DNA of 64,000 nucleotides from Bradyrhizobium nivariense (GTDB taxonomy: Bacteria; Pseudomonadota; Alphaproteobacteria; Rhizobiales; Xanthobacteraceae). Where the stretch lies: NCBI RefSeq assembly GCF_029846715.1, contig NZ_JARVWW010000002.1:124001-188000 (forward strand), in the 5' to 3' direction. The notes under the pieces were generated by a model. The model did not search any database and was not told the DNA's origin. It saw nothing but the letters and a program-made list of their open reading frames with translations. Shown here one piece after another: positions 15,493 through 24,047 of the stretch. Within the stretch, counting starts at the first letter, position 1, and each line of letters begins with the position of its first letter. The translations under genes and the position numbers were made by a program.

Positions 15493-16295
15493 CCAGCCCT
15501 GCTCCCATCGCCGAACAACGCGGAACGCCAAGGCCTGATCCGGCGGCGGTGCCCGCACTGTCGATCGACGGCGTCAGCCACGCCTATGGCCCGCGCCGGG
15601 CGCTGATGGACGTGTCCTTCAACGTACAGCCCGCGAGCTTCACGGCCCTGCTCGGCCTCAACGGCGCAGGCAAGAGCACGCTGTTCTCGCTGATCACGCG
15701 CCTGTTCGGCATCCAGTCCGGCCGCGTCGGCATTTTCGGCCATGACATCAGCAAAAGCCCCGGCGAAGCGCTGCGGTTGCTCGGCGTCGTGTTCCAGCCG
15801 CGCACGCTCGATCTCGATCTGTCGCTGACGCAGAACCTGCTCTATCACGCCGCGCTCCACGGCATCAGCCGCCGCGAAGCGCGCGCGCGAGCCGCCGAGC
15901 TGCTCGGCCGCATCGGGCTTACCGAGCGCGCCGGCAGCAAGGTGCGCGATCTCTCAGGCGGGCAGATGCGGCGGCTGGAGATCGCGCGGGCGCTGCTACA
16001 CCGGCCGCGCCTGCTGTTGCTGGACGAGCCGACCGTCGGCCTCGACGTCAAGGCGCGCGCCGACATCATCAGCCATGTCCGCCAATTGGTGACAGAGCAA
16101 GGCATCGGCGTGCTCTGGGCCACGCATCTGTTCGACGAGATCATGGCCGGTGACGATCTCGTGGTGCTGCACCAGGGCAAGGTTCTGGCGCAGGGGCCGA
16201 TGGGTCGCGTCGTCGCGGAAGCCGGCGCGCAGGACGTCAACACCGCCTTCATGCGCCTGACCGGCGCGCAGACCCTGCCGGGCGGCGGCACATGA
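15489..16295 (+). CDS. ABC transporter ATP-binding protein, quinoprotein-associated
   Basis: A 268-residue ATPase. Walker A is GLNGAGKST, the signature is LSGGQMRRLEIARALL, Walker B is LLLLDEPTVGLD and the switch His lies in WATHLFDEI. It resembles the ABC-2 type ATPases of PQQ-linked clusters (TIGR03864-like). It overlaps the propeller upstream and the permease downstream by four bases each, so the three are translationally coupled. It should energise the permease at 16292; cargo is unknown, with export of a factor needed in the periplasm the usual guess for ABC-2 systems. Confidence 0.93.
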   Translation: MTSPAPIAEQRGTPRPDPAAVPALSIDGVSHAYGPRRALMDVSFNVQPASFTALLGLNGAGKSTLFSLITRLFGIQSGRVGIFGHDISKSPGEALRLLGVVFQPRTLDLDLSLTQNLLYHAALHGISRREARARAAELLGRIGLTERAGSKVRDLSGGQMRRLEIARALLHRPRLLLLDEPTVGLDVKARADIISHVRQLVTEQGIGVLWATHLFDEIMAGDDLVVLHQGKVLAQGPMGRVVAEAGAQDVNTAFMRLTGAQTLPGGGT

Positions 16296-17140
16296 GCAGC
16301 ATCATCACACGCGAGGCGCCGCGCGGCTTCTCGTTCCAGGAGTACATGACCTGCCTCACCGGCATCGTCTGGCGCGAGGGGCTCCGCTTCCTGCACCAGC
16401 GCGAGCGTTTCGTCTCGGCGCTGGTACGACCGCTGGTGTGGCTGTTCATCTTCGCCGCGGGCTTCCGCCAGGTGCTCGGCATCTCCATCATCCCGCCCTA
16501 CGAGACCTACATCCTCTATGAGGTCTTTATCGCGCCGGGGCTGATGGCGATGATCCAGCTCTTCAACGGCATGCAGTCCTCGCTGTCGATGGTCTATGAC
16601 CGCGAGATGGGCAACATGCGCACGCTGCTGGTAAGCCCACTGCCGCGCGGCTACCTGTTGTTCTGCAAGCTGCTCGCGGGCACCGCGGTGTCGCTGCTCC
16701 AGGTCTACGCGTTCCTGCTGATCGCCTGGTTCTGGGACATCACCCCTCCCCTGTCAGGCTATCTCACCGTGCTGCCGGCGCTGATCCTGTCCGGACTGAT
16801 GCTGGGCTCGCTCGGCATGCTGATCTCCTCCGGCATCAAGCAGCTTGAGAACTTTGCCGGCGTGATGAATTTTGTCATTTTCCCGATGTTCTTCGCCTCC
16901 TCGGCGCTCTACCCGCTCTGGCGAGTGCAGGAGGGCAGCCCCTATCTCTATTATCTCTGCGAGGCCAATCCGTTCACCCATGCGGTCGAGCTGATACGTT
17001 TTGCGCTGTATGGACAGATCAACTGGATCTCGCTGGCGGTGGTCGCTTGTTGCACAATCGTCTTCATGATCGGGGCGATCTATGCCTATGATCCCTCGCG
17101 CGGGCTGGCGCGACGGGGCCCTGCGGGAGGCGAAGGATGA
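16292..17140 (+). CDS. ABC-2 type permease, quinoprotein-associated
   Basis: A 282-residue inner-membrane protein with about six TM segments, including FIFAAGFRQVLGISII, LLAGTAVSLLQVYAFLLIAWFW, LPALILSGLMLGSLGMLISSG and SLAVVACCTIVFMIGAIYAY. The GVMNFVIFPMFFASSALYPL stretch is characteristic of ABC-2 permeases. It pairs with the ATPase encoded upstream by a four-base overlap, and its own stop overlaps the next gene. Direction is probably export. Substrate unknown. Confidence 0.92.
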   Translation: MSSIITREAPRGFSFQEYMTCLTGIVWREGLRFLHQRERFVSALVRPLVWLFIFAAGFRQVLGISIIPPYETYILYEVFIAPGLMAMIQLFNGMQSSLSMVYDREMGNMRTLLVSPLPRGYLLFCKLLAGTAVSLLQVYAFLLIAWFWDITPPLSGYLTVLPALILSGLMLGSLGMLISSGIKQLENFAGVMNFVIFPMFFASSALYPLWRVQEGSPYLYYLCEANPFTHAVELIRFALYGQINWISLAVVACCTIVFMIGAIYAYDPSRGLARRGPAGGEG

Positions 17141-17751
17141 AGATTCGGATCGTGACGATGGCCGTTCTGACGCTCGCCCTGTCGGGCACGGCCGCGCGCG
17201 CCGCTGATCCTCGCTATCCCAACTGGCCGTGCACCCAGGCAAAAGTTCCGGAGATCTCGCTCGCCGCCGTCTGGGCTGGTCCTGCGCTCGACGACGTGCA
17301 GAACAAGTGGAAGGACGACGCCAAGGTCAACGCGCTGGTCTCGAAACTGTCGGCGCGCAAGACGCCGCTGGACGAAGCCGAGAAGTCGGTAAAGGAGTTT
17401 CTGGCGGGCTCCGCGGCCGACAAGACCGCGAATGCAAAACTGCTGTTCGCCGGCCTGTTCGATACGCTGAACGCTCAGCGCTCGCAGGTGATGGGAGGGC
17501 TCGAACGCGTCAGCAGCAAGCAGCGCGAGGCCGCCGACAATATCCGCGAGGAATCGATTCAGCTCCAGGCGCTCCAGGGTGCAACGCCGCGCGACGAGGC
17601 CAAGATCGAGGCGCTCAGCAACGAGCTGATCTGGAAGACCCGCATTTTCGAGGACCGCCACAAGGTCGTGCGGTTCGTCTGCGAGGTTCCGACCACCATC
17701 GACCAGCGCCTGTTCGCGCTCGGACGCGTGATCCAGCAGGAAATGGAATAG
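17137..17751 (+). CDS. Periplasmic helical protein of the quinoprotein operon
   Basis: A 204-residue exported protein (signal MKIRIVTMAVLTLALSGTAARA). The mature part begins DPRYPNWPCTQAKVPEISLAAVW and is otherwise helical and charged, with likely coiled-coil character around residues 95-165 (VSSKQREAADNIREESIQLQ). It has two Cys, at WPC and FVC, that could form a disulfide. The start overlaps the permease stop, so it belongs to the same operon and may act as a periplasmic adaptor for the ABC-2 exporter. No family name is known to me. Confidence 0.8.
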   Translation: MKIRIVTMAVLTLALSGTAARAADPRYPNWPCTQAKVPEISLAAVWAGPALDDVQNKWKDDAKVNALVSKLSARKTPLDEAEKSVKEFLAGSAADKTANAKLLFAGLFDTLNAQRSQVMGGLERVSSKQREAADNIREESIQLQALQGATPRDEAKIEALSNELIWKTRIFEDRHKVVRFVCEVPTTIDQRLFALGRVIQQEME

Positions 17752-17886
17752 CGTCAGTTTTTGCCATCGACTTCCCGAGAGTTCCCTTGGTTCATCGCAA
17801 TCGTTAACATTTGCAACGCTATCGGCCGGAACCAAATCGATCTAGGATGTCTTGTCGAAGGGAATCCAAGATGTCGGGAGGCCTCG

Positions 17887-18186
17887 ATGGGAACTACGAA
17901 ATTTATCCTCGCAGGCGCTGCGGCCATCAGCGTGCTCGCGTCCAGCGCATTTGCTGACGACATGACCGGAATGGTCTCGCGGATCGACCGGCTCAACGGC
18001 ACGATCTCGATCCAGCAGACGCAGAAGGGAACGGTCGGCGGCAGCGCGGGCGGCGCCGGCGCGCTCCAGGAGTACAAGACCAAGGATGCCGCGATGCTCG
18101 ACACCGTCCATGCGGGCGACCGAGTGACGTACTCGGCGACCGACAATAACGGCACGGGCACGCTGACCAAGCTGCAGAAGCAGTAG
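17887..18186 (+). CDS. Small periplasmic CusF/DUF1344-like protein
   Basis: A 99-residue protein with signal MGTTKFILAGAAAISVLASSAFA followed by DDMTGMVSRIDRLNGTISIQQ, a Gly/Ala-rich loop (GGSAGGAGA), and LDTVHAGDRVTYSAT. The pattern of a small OB-like beta barrel (turn after RIDxxxGTISI, then AGDRVxY) resembles DUF1344/CusF-like proteins. CusF copper-binding Trp and Met positions are not clearly present, so metal binding is unproven. It stands alone with 135 bp upstream and a hairpin downstream. Confidence 0.7.
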   Translation: MGTTKFILAGAAAISVLASSAFADDMTGMVSRIDRLNGTISIQQTQKGTVGGSAGGAGALQEYKTKDAAMLDTVHAGDRVTYSATDNNGTGTLTKLQKQ

Positions 18187-18216
18187 GCCGGGATCTTTGC
18201 GGCCATCCTTTGAGAC

Positions 18217-18233
18217 GCCCGCCTTTGGCGGGC
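18217..18233 (+). terminator. Hairpin after the DUF1344-like gene
   Basis: GCCCGCC-TTT-GGCGGGC, a 7-bp GC stem 30 bp past the stop, followed by TCCTC without a clear T-run. It lies between convergent genes. Confidence 0.5.
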
Positions 18234-18338
18234 TCCTCATGATGAGGTCTGGCTTCGCGGCGAAATGCTAGATCCTCAAGGTGTGGAGACCGCAAGCGGT
18301 CGCCTCGAACCACGAGGCCGTCGGTGGCGCGGATCGAT

Positions 18339-18905
18339 TCAATTCGCCTGCTGCTCGGGCCGCGGCTCGGGCTGCGCCTCCTCAGTCGGAAGCTTTGCGC
18401 GCTCCCAGCCATCGGTGCCATCGGGATACCAGGCGAGGTTGGAGTAGCCGTACGCGAGCGCGCGCTTGGCGGCGTTCCAGGACATCCAGCAATCGGCCAG
18501 GCAATAGATCACCAGCAGCGCGGCCCTGTCGCCGTGCGATGCGCGCGCGAGGCCGCGTTGGAAATAGTCGTCCATGGCGGCCGGCAGTGTGCCGTAGCCG
18601 GTATCCGGCAGCCAGATGCTGCCCGGAATATTTTTGCGCGGCGCCTCGCGCCAGACGGTCCCCGCGGGAAGGTTCTTCGGCTTCGGCGCGCGCGGCAGCA
18701 CGTCGATGAAGGCGCCGCTCTTCGCGTGCCAAATCGCCTCGGCTTCTGAAGTCGACAGCACACGTGCGCCGCCGAGCGTCGCCGGCACCGGCGCGCGGTA
18801 ATTGTCGACGCGATAACCCTCGGGCTCGAACGGCTCCTGCTGCTGCGCGACTACCGGCGCCACCAGCGTGGCGGCGACGAGCGCAGCGGCAAGGTGCCGC
18901 CTCAT
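18339..18905 (-). CDS. PQQ-associated CXXCW-motif (rhodanese-like) protein
   Basis: A 188-residue exported protein (signal MRRHLAAALVAATLVAPVVA). The C-terminal half is rhodanese-like, with the conserved IYCLADCWMSWNAAKRALAYG around two Cys followed by Trp-Met-Ser-Trp, and an NLAWYPDGTDGWE tail. This is the PQQ-dependent-catabolism CXXCW family (TIGR03865-like). Rhodanese folds carry sulfane sulfur on an active-site Cys, so a sulfur or thiol relay is possible. The gene lies 10 bp downstream of the MoxJ-like binding protein on the same strand, so they are cotranscribed. Exact chemistry is unknown. Confidence 0.9.
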   Translation of the reverse strand: MRRHLAAALVAATLVAPVVAQQQEPFEPEGYRVDNYRAPVPATLGGARVLSTSEAEAIWHAKSGAFIDVLPRAPKPKNLPAGTVWREAPRKNIPGSIWLPDTGYGTLPAAMDDYFQRGLARASHGDRAALLVIYCLADCWMSWNAAKRALAYGYSNLAWYPDGTDGWERAKLPTEEAQPEPRPEQQAN

Positions 18906-18915
18906 GGCGTCTGCC

Positions 18916-19797
18916 TCATGGCGTCTTCTTGGCCGTCTCCGCGCCGAGCGGCCGATCGCTCTCGTCCAGCAGCGGCACGCCGAAATCGAGCAGGATCTTG
19001 TTGATCTCGCCCTGGTTCTCCTGGATCAGCTTGTTGAGCTGCCGCTTCCAGTTCTGGTCGGCGCCACGCACGCCCATGCCGATGCGATAGACCAGTTTTG
19101 GCCCGGTGGTTTCCTTCACCAGCGGCGTGACATGAAGCGAGCCTGCCTTCTTCGCGTAAAACCCTGCCATCGGTCCCCACAGCACGCCGGCGTCAATCTT
19201 GCCCGCCGTGAGATCATCGACCATCGCCTGCGCCGAATTGTCGTAGCGCGTGTCGATCATCAGCGGATAGGGTTTTGCATCACCCATCAATCCCGCGATG
19301 GCCATGTTGGTCGCAGGCGGCGTGCCAGCGACGATGCCGACATGCTTGCCCTTCAGCCTGGTATCCTCGAGCGTGTCGACCTCCTCGAGCCCGCTGCCTG
19401 CTTTCGCGACCAGCGCATAGCTCGTGCGGTAATAGGGATTGGTGCCTTGTACGAGGTCGTCGCCTTGGGGAAAGCCCATGATGACGTCGCAGCGATGCGA
19501 GCCGAGCGTCATGCGCACGAAGCCGGTGGCTTGCGGAAAAAAGACATAGTCGAGCTTCTTCTGGAGCTTGTCCGCAAACAGCTCGGCAAGCTTGTTCTCG
19601 AACCCCTCGCCCTTCTCGTTCGAGAACGGCAGATTGCGCGGGTCGGAACAGACGCGCAGCACCTTGGGATCGACCAGCTCGAAGGAGAGGTCGCCGGCAT
19701 CGTTGGTCTGCGCGATGGCGACGTCGCCGAGCGCGCAAGACGCAACCAGGATACTCAGTGAAAACAACCAGCGACGATGTCGTCCGGCCTCCGTCAT
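18916..19797 (-). CDS. Quinoprotein dehydrogenase-associated MoxJ-like periplasmic binding protein
   Basis: A 293-residue SBP_bac_3-type protein. Signal ends near ALGDVAIAQ, then VDPKVLRVCSDPRNLPFSNEKG, LDYVFFPQATGFVRMTL, CDVIMGFPQGDDLVQGTNPYYRTSY and GVLWGPMAGFYAKK, the signature of the PQQ-associated binding proteins (TIGR03871-like, related to MxaJ/XoxJ). MxaJ-type proteins are thought to help activate quinoprotein dehydrogenases. A perfect AGGAGGA ribosome site precedes the start at 19797; the longer frame to 20196 is antisense to the next gene. Divergent from the MBL-fold hydrolase. Confidence 0.9.
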   Translation of the reverse strand: MTEAGRHRRWLFSLSILVASCALGDVAIAQTNDAGDLSFELVDPKVLRVCSDPRNLPFSNEKGEGFENKLAELFADKLQKKLDYVFFPQATGFVRMTLGSHRCDVIMGFPQGDDLVQGTNPYYRTSYALVAKAGSGLEEVDTLEDTRLKGKHVGIVAGTPPATNMAIAGLMGDAKPYPLMIDTRYDNSAQAMVDDLTAGKIDAGVLWGPMAGFYAKKAGSLHVTPLVKETTGPKLVYRIGMGVRGADQNWKRQLNKLIQENQGEINKILLDFGVPLLDESDRPLGAETAKKTP

Positions 19798-19924
19798 CGC
19801 GCTTCCTCCTAGGTTTGTTTGAATGCTAGCCATGCAACGCATGACGCGCCATGTTTTGCCAGAGTTTGCTGGCTTTTCTTTGTTGCAGTGCAATGCGCGC
19901 AACCCTTTGAACTGAGGCGGAAAC

Positions 19925-20851
19925 GTGTCTCGCATCGCTCTCGTGATCGCAGCCTTGTCCCTGCTGGGGCTCACGACGCTAGCATGCGCCGGAGCGGCCG
20001 AATTGCCTGTGAGCGAAGTCGCGCCGGGAATCTTCGCACACTCCGGGACCATCGCCCTGATGACCCGCGAGAACGAGGGCGACATCGCCAATATCGGCTT
20101 CATCGTCGGCGAGGATGCGGTGGCCGTGATCGATACCGGCGGTAGCCTTCGCGAGGGCGAGGCGCTGCTGGCGGCGGTGCGGGCCCGCACCAGCAAGCCG
20201 ATCCGCTACGTCATCAACACCCACGGCCATCCCGATCATGTCTTCGGCAATGCGGCCTTCACCGTGGGGGACACCATTTTCGTCGGTCACAGCAGGCTGC
20301 CACGGGCGCTGGCTGCGCGCGGGCCATACTATCTCGACAATTTTAGACGCATCATGGGCGACGAATTGATCTCTCCCGTGAGGATCGTGCCGCCCACAAT
20401 GCTTGTCGCGGACACCCTGACGCTCGATCTCGGCTCACGCCGCCTGACCTTGCGGGCCTGGCCGGCCGGGCACAGCGACAATGACCTGACCGTGTTCGAT
20501 GAGACGACGAAGACGCTGTTCGCTGGCGACCTCGTCTTCCTGCGCCATATTCCGGTGATGGACGGCAGCATTCGCGGCTGGCTCGGGACCCTTGGGGAAC
20601 TCGAGAGCATTCCGGCGCAGCGCGTCGTTCCCGGTCACGGGCCCGTGAGCGAATGGCCTGCAGCGCTGACCGATGAACGGCGCTATCTGATGGCGCTGCT
20701 GGCGGACGTCCGGGCATCGAACAAGAAGGGCGAGCCGATCCGAACCGCCGCAGACAAGGCGGCCGCCTCGGAGCGGTCGCATTGGGAGCTGTTCGACGAC
20801 TACAACGCCCGCAACGCAACCGCAGCATTTTCGGAAATTGAATGGGAGTAG
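19925..20851 (+). CDS. Quinoprotein relay system MBL-fold zinc metallohydrolase (SoxH-related)
   Basis: A 308-residue exported metallo-beta-lactamase-fold protein with a GTG start. The signal ends near ACAGAAE. The metal motif is H100-G-H102-P-D104-H105 ([13 protein letters not shown]), with further ligands in PAGHSDNDL and the final VVPGHGPVS. This fold with a SoxYZ-like neighbour defines the quinoprotein relay hydrolases (TIGR04559-like). It is immediately followed by the SoxYZ-like carrier, suggesting it hydrolyses a group from the carrier Cys, by analogy with SoxB/SoxH. No reaction has been shown to my knowledge. Confidence 0.9.
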   Translation: MSRIALVIAALSLLGLTTLACAGAAELPVSEVAPGIFAHSGTIALMTRENEGDIANIGFIVGEDAVAVIDTGGSLREGEALLAAVRARTSKPIRYVINTHGHPDHVFGNAAFTVGDTIFVGHSRLPRALAARGPYYLDNFRRIMGDELISPVRIVPPTMLVADTLTLDLGSRRLTLRAWPAGHSDNDLTVFDETTKTLFAGDLVFLRHIPVMDGSIRGWLGTLGELESIPAQRVVPGHGPVSEWPAALTDERRYLMALLADVRASNKKGEPIRTAADKAAASERSHWELFDDYNARNATAAFSEIEWE

Positions 20852-20895
20852 CGGACGCGCTACGATCGGTGAAACATTGCTTCGTCCGCGGGACC

Positions 20896-21720
20896 ATGAC
20901 CATGACGGGATGCACACGCCGCCGGACCTGGATCGCCCTGCTCCTCGGCATTGCATTTGCCGTGCCGGCGCAGGCTGAAGAAGCTTACGATCCCTGGCCG
21001 GGCCTCGTGCAGGACATCTTCAGCAACCGTTCGATACATGACGGCGGCAATGTCATTGGCATCGAGATGCCGTATCGCGCCGAGGACGCGGCCATCGTGC
21101 CGGTAACCCTGCGCAGCAAGCTCTCGCCTGGCGATGCCCGCCGCATCCGATCGATCACGCTGGTGATCGATCGTAACCCGGCGCCGATGGCGGCGAAGTT
21201 CGAGCTCGGACCGGATGCCAACGTCACCGAAATCTCGACGCGCGTGCGCGTCAACAATTACACCGACGTCCATGCGGTGGCCGAGCTCAGCGACGGCCAG
21301 CTCTACGTCTCGAAAGTCTATGTAAAGGCCTCCGGCGGCTGCTCGGCCCCGGCGGGGAAGAATGCCGAGGAAGCCCAGAACCGGCTCGGGCAGATGCGCT
21401 ACCGGCAATTCGCGCGCGAGGAGGCCCCGGCGAGCCGCATCCGTGAAGCGCAGATCATGATCGGCCATCCCAACAATTCCGGCCTGCAGATGGACCAGGT
21501 CACGCAGCTCTATATTCCCGCCTACTTCGTCAACCAGCTCAGGCTGACGCAGGACGACAGCCCCGTGCTCTCGATGGAAGGCGGCATCTCGATCTCGGAA
21601 GATCCCAATCTGCGCTTCACCTATGTGTCCAACGGCGCCAAGCGCTTTCGCGCGGAAGCGAAAGATACGGATGGACATGCGTTCCGCAACGAGTGGGACG
21701 TGGAGAAGCCGGGGACGTGA
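20896..21720 (+). CDS. Quinoprotein-associated fused SoxYZ-like carrier protein
   Basis: A 274-residue exported protein (signal ending VPAQA). Residues 30-155 are SoxY-like and end in YVKASGGCSAP; this GGC is the equivalent of the SoxY C-terminal swinging-arm cysteine, here C149 and the only Cys in the mature protein. Residues 165-274 are SoxZ-like (IREAQIMIGHPNNSGLQMD, IPAYFVNQLRLTQD). SoxY and SoxZ are separate subunits in thiosulfate oxidation; the fusion is typical of the quinoprotein family (TIGR04557-like). It likely carries a covalently bound intermediate processed by the MBL hydrolase upstream. An in-frame Met at 20842 is an alternative start. Confidence 0.88.
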   Translation: MTMTGCTRRRTWIALLLGIAFAVPAQAEEAYDPWPGLVQDIFSNRSIHDGGNVIGIEMPYRAEDAAIVPVTLRSKLSPGDARRIRSITLVIDRNPAPMAAKFELGPDANVTEISTRVRVNNYTDVHAVAELSDGQLYVSKVYVKASGGCSAPAGKNAEEAQNRLGQMRYRQFAREEAPASRIREAQIMIGHPNNSGLQMDQVTQLYIPAYFVNQLRLTQDDSPVLSMEGGISISEDPNLRFTYVSNGAKRFRAEAKDTDGHAFRNEWDVEKPGT

Positions 21721-21734
21721 GGCCCTCACCCGTC

Positions 21735-21850
21735 ATGGCCGGGCTTGTCCCGGCCATCTACGATCTTCTCGCCTGCCGCTAGAACGTGGATGCCGGGGAC
21801 ATCTAGCGCGAAGACGCGCTTCGCGCTCCTGCCCGGGCATGACGACTACG
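21735..21850. repeat. Composite intergenic repeat
   Basis: Begins with ATGGCCGGG-CTTGT-CCCGGCCAT and ends with GCCCGGGCATGACGAC, with a GCGCGAAG/CTTCGCGC palindrome in between. A shorter relative lies at 42771-42804. It separates convergent genes and may serve as a bidirectional terminator. Confidence 0.65.
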
Positions 21851-21868
21851 ATAGGCGCCGCGAAGCGG

Positions 21869-22222
21869 TTAGAAACATCTGACCTCGGCTTCCGCCTGCG
21901 CACGCCTCAAATCATTCACGGCCGAGTTCGCCTGCTCCGACGTGCGGAACTGGACGCCGAGATTGCCGCGGACCTGGGACATGCTGAGCGCGGTTTCCGC
22001 AGTGACGTAGCGCTCATAGGTGACGATCGACGCCACGACGTCGATCGAGCAGGAACATTGCTCGATCGCCTGCCGGCTCTCGCCATTGGCCTTCATGCAG
22101 CCATAGACGTATTCAGCACGCGCCGCCGTCGGATAATCATTGGCCTCCTCGGCTCGCGTCGCGGTCGCGGCCAGCACCGCCAATGCGGCGACAATCGGTC
22201 GTAGCTGTCCGGCCAGATTCAT
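21869..22222 (-). CDS. Small exported Cys-containing hypothetical protein
   Basis: A 117-residue protein with signal MNLAGQLRPIVAALAVLAATATRA. The mature part carries four Cys: YVYGCMKANG, EQCSCSIDVVA and a C-terminal RCF. The arrangement of a CMxxN helix followed by CxC suggests a small disulfide-stabilised helical periplasmic protein like those near methanol/ethanol quinoprotein genes. No clear family name. Its start lies 87 bp from the divergent binding-protein gene. Confidence 0.7.
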   Translation of the reverse strand: MNLAGQLRPIVAALAVLAATATRAEEANDYPTAARAEYVYGCMKANGESRQAIEQCSCSIDVVASIVTYERYVTAETALSMSQVRGNLGVQFRTSEQANSAVNDLRRAQAEAEVRCF

Positions 22223-22309
22223 GAGCGTCCTCCCGCTGGTTGCGACGAAAGCTATGCTATGCGTATTGTCCTGAAAAGCACTCTGTCAGAGGAAACGGCT
22301 CACAAGGTG

Positions 22310-23308
22310 ATGAGAGCACTTGGTTTGATAAGAGCACTTGGTCGACCATTGGCGCTCGCGGTGACGCTGGCGCTGACACTAGCGGGACCCGGCCGCACCG
22401 CGGATACCATCCGCCTTGCGGTGCAGAAGACCGGAACGTTCTCCTGGGAGCTGGCCGCGATCCGCGCCGGTGGCCTCGACAAGGAGGCCGACCTGTCGCT
22501 CGACGTCACCGAGCTCGCGAGCCCCGAGGCCGGCAAGATCGCGCTGCGCGCCGGCAATGCCGATATCATCCTGTCCGACTGGCTATGGGTGTCGCGCGAG
22601 CGCGCGCTCGGCGCCAAGCTCACCTTCTATCCCTATTCCAGCGCGCTCGGCGCGGTGATGGTGCCGGCGTCCTCGCCGATCAAGTCGCTCGCCGATTTGA
22701 AGGGCCGCAAGCTCGCCGTGGGCGGTGGTCCCATCGACAAGAGCTGGCTGCTGCTCCAGGCCCGCATGAAGCAGGACGGCATCGACCTGAAGTCGGAGGC
22801 GACCATCGTCTATGGTGCCCCGCCCCTGATCGCCGCCAAGACGCTTGATGGCGAGATGGATGCGAGCCTCAACTTCTGGAATTTCTGCGCCCAGCTGGAA
22901 GCCAAGGGTTTTCGGCGCCTCGCCGGCATCGAGGACATCTTGCCGAAGTTGGGGGCCAAGGGCGCGGTCTCCGCCGTCGGCTATGTCTTCGACGAGAGCT
23001 GGGCGGCGAGCCATCGCGAAGCCGTGGCGCGCTTCATCGCGATGACGCGCAAGGCCAAGCAGTTGCTGATCACATCCGATGCGGCCTGGGACAAGATCGC
23101 GCCGCTCACCGGCGCGACCGATCCGGCCATGCTCAAGACCTACCGCGAGCGCTATCGCGACGGCATTCCGCGCCGGAGCATCGACGACGAGGAAAAGGAC
23201 GCGCGCGTGCTTTACCGCGTGCTGGCCGAGATCGGCGGACGCGACCTGGTTGGGCCGGCGGCCGAGCTCGAGCCCGGCACCTTCTATCGCGCAGTTCCCG
23301 GAGACTGA
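22310..23308 (+). CDS. NitT/TauT-like ABC transporter periplasmic binding protein
   Basis: A 332-residue exported protein of the SsuA/THI5-like fold. Signal ends near LAGPGRTA; then TIRLAVQKTGTFSWELAAIRAGG, ELASPEAGKIALRAGNADIILSDWLWVSRER and LKGRKLAVGGGPIDKSWLLLQ. Systems of this type in quinoprotein clusters are annotated only as ABC transporters; nitrate, sulfonate or taurine specificity is not supported by visible residues. It is the first gene of a three-gene ABC operon (permease two bases after its stop). A Met at 22259 is in frame but would give an unlikely n-region. Confidence 0.85.
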   Translation: MRALGLIRALGRPLALAVTLALTLAGPGRTADTIRLAVQKTGTFSWELAAIRAGGLDKEADLSLDVTELASPEAGKIALRAGNADIILSDWLWVSRERALGAKLTFYPYSSALGAVMVPASSPIKSLADLKGRKLAVGGGPIDKSWLLLQARMKQDGIDLKSEATIVYGAPPLIAAKTLDGEMDASLNFWNFCAQLEAKGFRRLAGIEDILPKLGAKGAVSAVGYVFDESWAASHREAVARFIAMTRKAKQLLITSDAAWDKIAPLTGATDPAMLKTYRERYRDGIPRRSIDDEEKDARVLYRVLAEIGGRDLVGPAAELEPGTFYRAVPGD

Positions 23309-23309
23309 G

Positions 23310-24047
23310 GTGCTGCGTCTTCTGTCGTTTGCCCTGTTCCTCGCGATCTGGTGGATTGCCGCGCTGTTCGTCGGCGCCGCAAAGCTGCCCTCCCCGCCGG
23401 CCGTGCTCAACGTCATCATCGCGGAAGCATCGAACGGCGCGCTGTTCCTGCATCTCGGCGCCACGCTCGCCCGCGTCACCCTCGCCTTCGTGCTGGCGAT
23501 GTCGCTCGGCAGCGCCATCGGTTATCTGATGGGGCGGGTGAAGCTGGCCGACCGCCTCGGCGATCCCTGGCTGATCCTGCTCCTGAACCTGCCCGCGCTG
23601 GTCGTGATCGTGCTCGCCTATATCTGGGCCGGGCTGACCGAGGCCGCCGCGATCGCCGCGATCGCCATCAACAAGCTGCCAACCGCCATCGTTACCCTGC
23701 GCGAGGGCACGCGCGCGCTCGACCGCTCGCTCGACGAGATGGCGAGCGTGTTCGCGATGCCGCGCTGGCGCGCGTTCCGCCACGTCGTGCTGCCGCAGCT
23801 GGCGCCGTATATCGCGGCCTCAGCCCGCTCCGGATTGTCGCTGGTGTGGAAGATCGTGCTGGTCGCCGAACTGCTGGGGCGGCCGAACGGCGTCGGCTTC
23901 GAGATCGGCATCGCCTTCCAACTGTTCGACACGCCGCGGCTGCTGGCCTACTCCCTGACATTCGCCGCCGTCGTGCTCGTGATCGAGACAGCGCTGGTGC
24001 AACCGTTCGAGGCCCGCGCAACACGGTGGCGACCCCGTGCGGCTTGA
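23310..24047 (+). CDS. NitT/TauT-like ABC transporter permease
   Basis: A 245-residue permease with a GTG start two bases after the binding-protein stop. TM segments include LLSFALFLAIWWIAALFVGA, LARVTLAFVLAMSLGSAIGYLMG and LLAYSLTFAAVVLVIETALV. The coupling loop is DEMASVFAMPRWRAFRHVVLPQLAPYI, the EAA motif of binding-protein-dependent permeases. The frame extends upstream to 23079 but that part is out of phase with the real upstream gene and was excluded. It overlaps the ATPase start by 11 bp. Confidence 0.9.
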   Translation: MLRLLSFALFLAIWWIAALFVGAAKLPSPPAVLNVIIAEASNGALFLHLGATLARVTLAFVLAMSLGSAIGYLMGRVKLADRLGDPWLILLLNLPALVVIVLAYIWAGLTEAAAIAAIAINKLPTAIVTLREGTRALDRSLDEMASVFAMPRWRAFRHVVLPQLAPYIAASARSGLSLVWKIVLVAELLGRPNGVGFEIGIAFQLFDTPRLLAYSLTFAAVVLVIETALVQPFEARATRWRPRAA

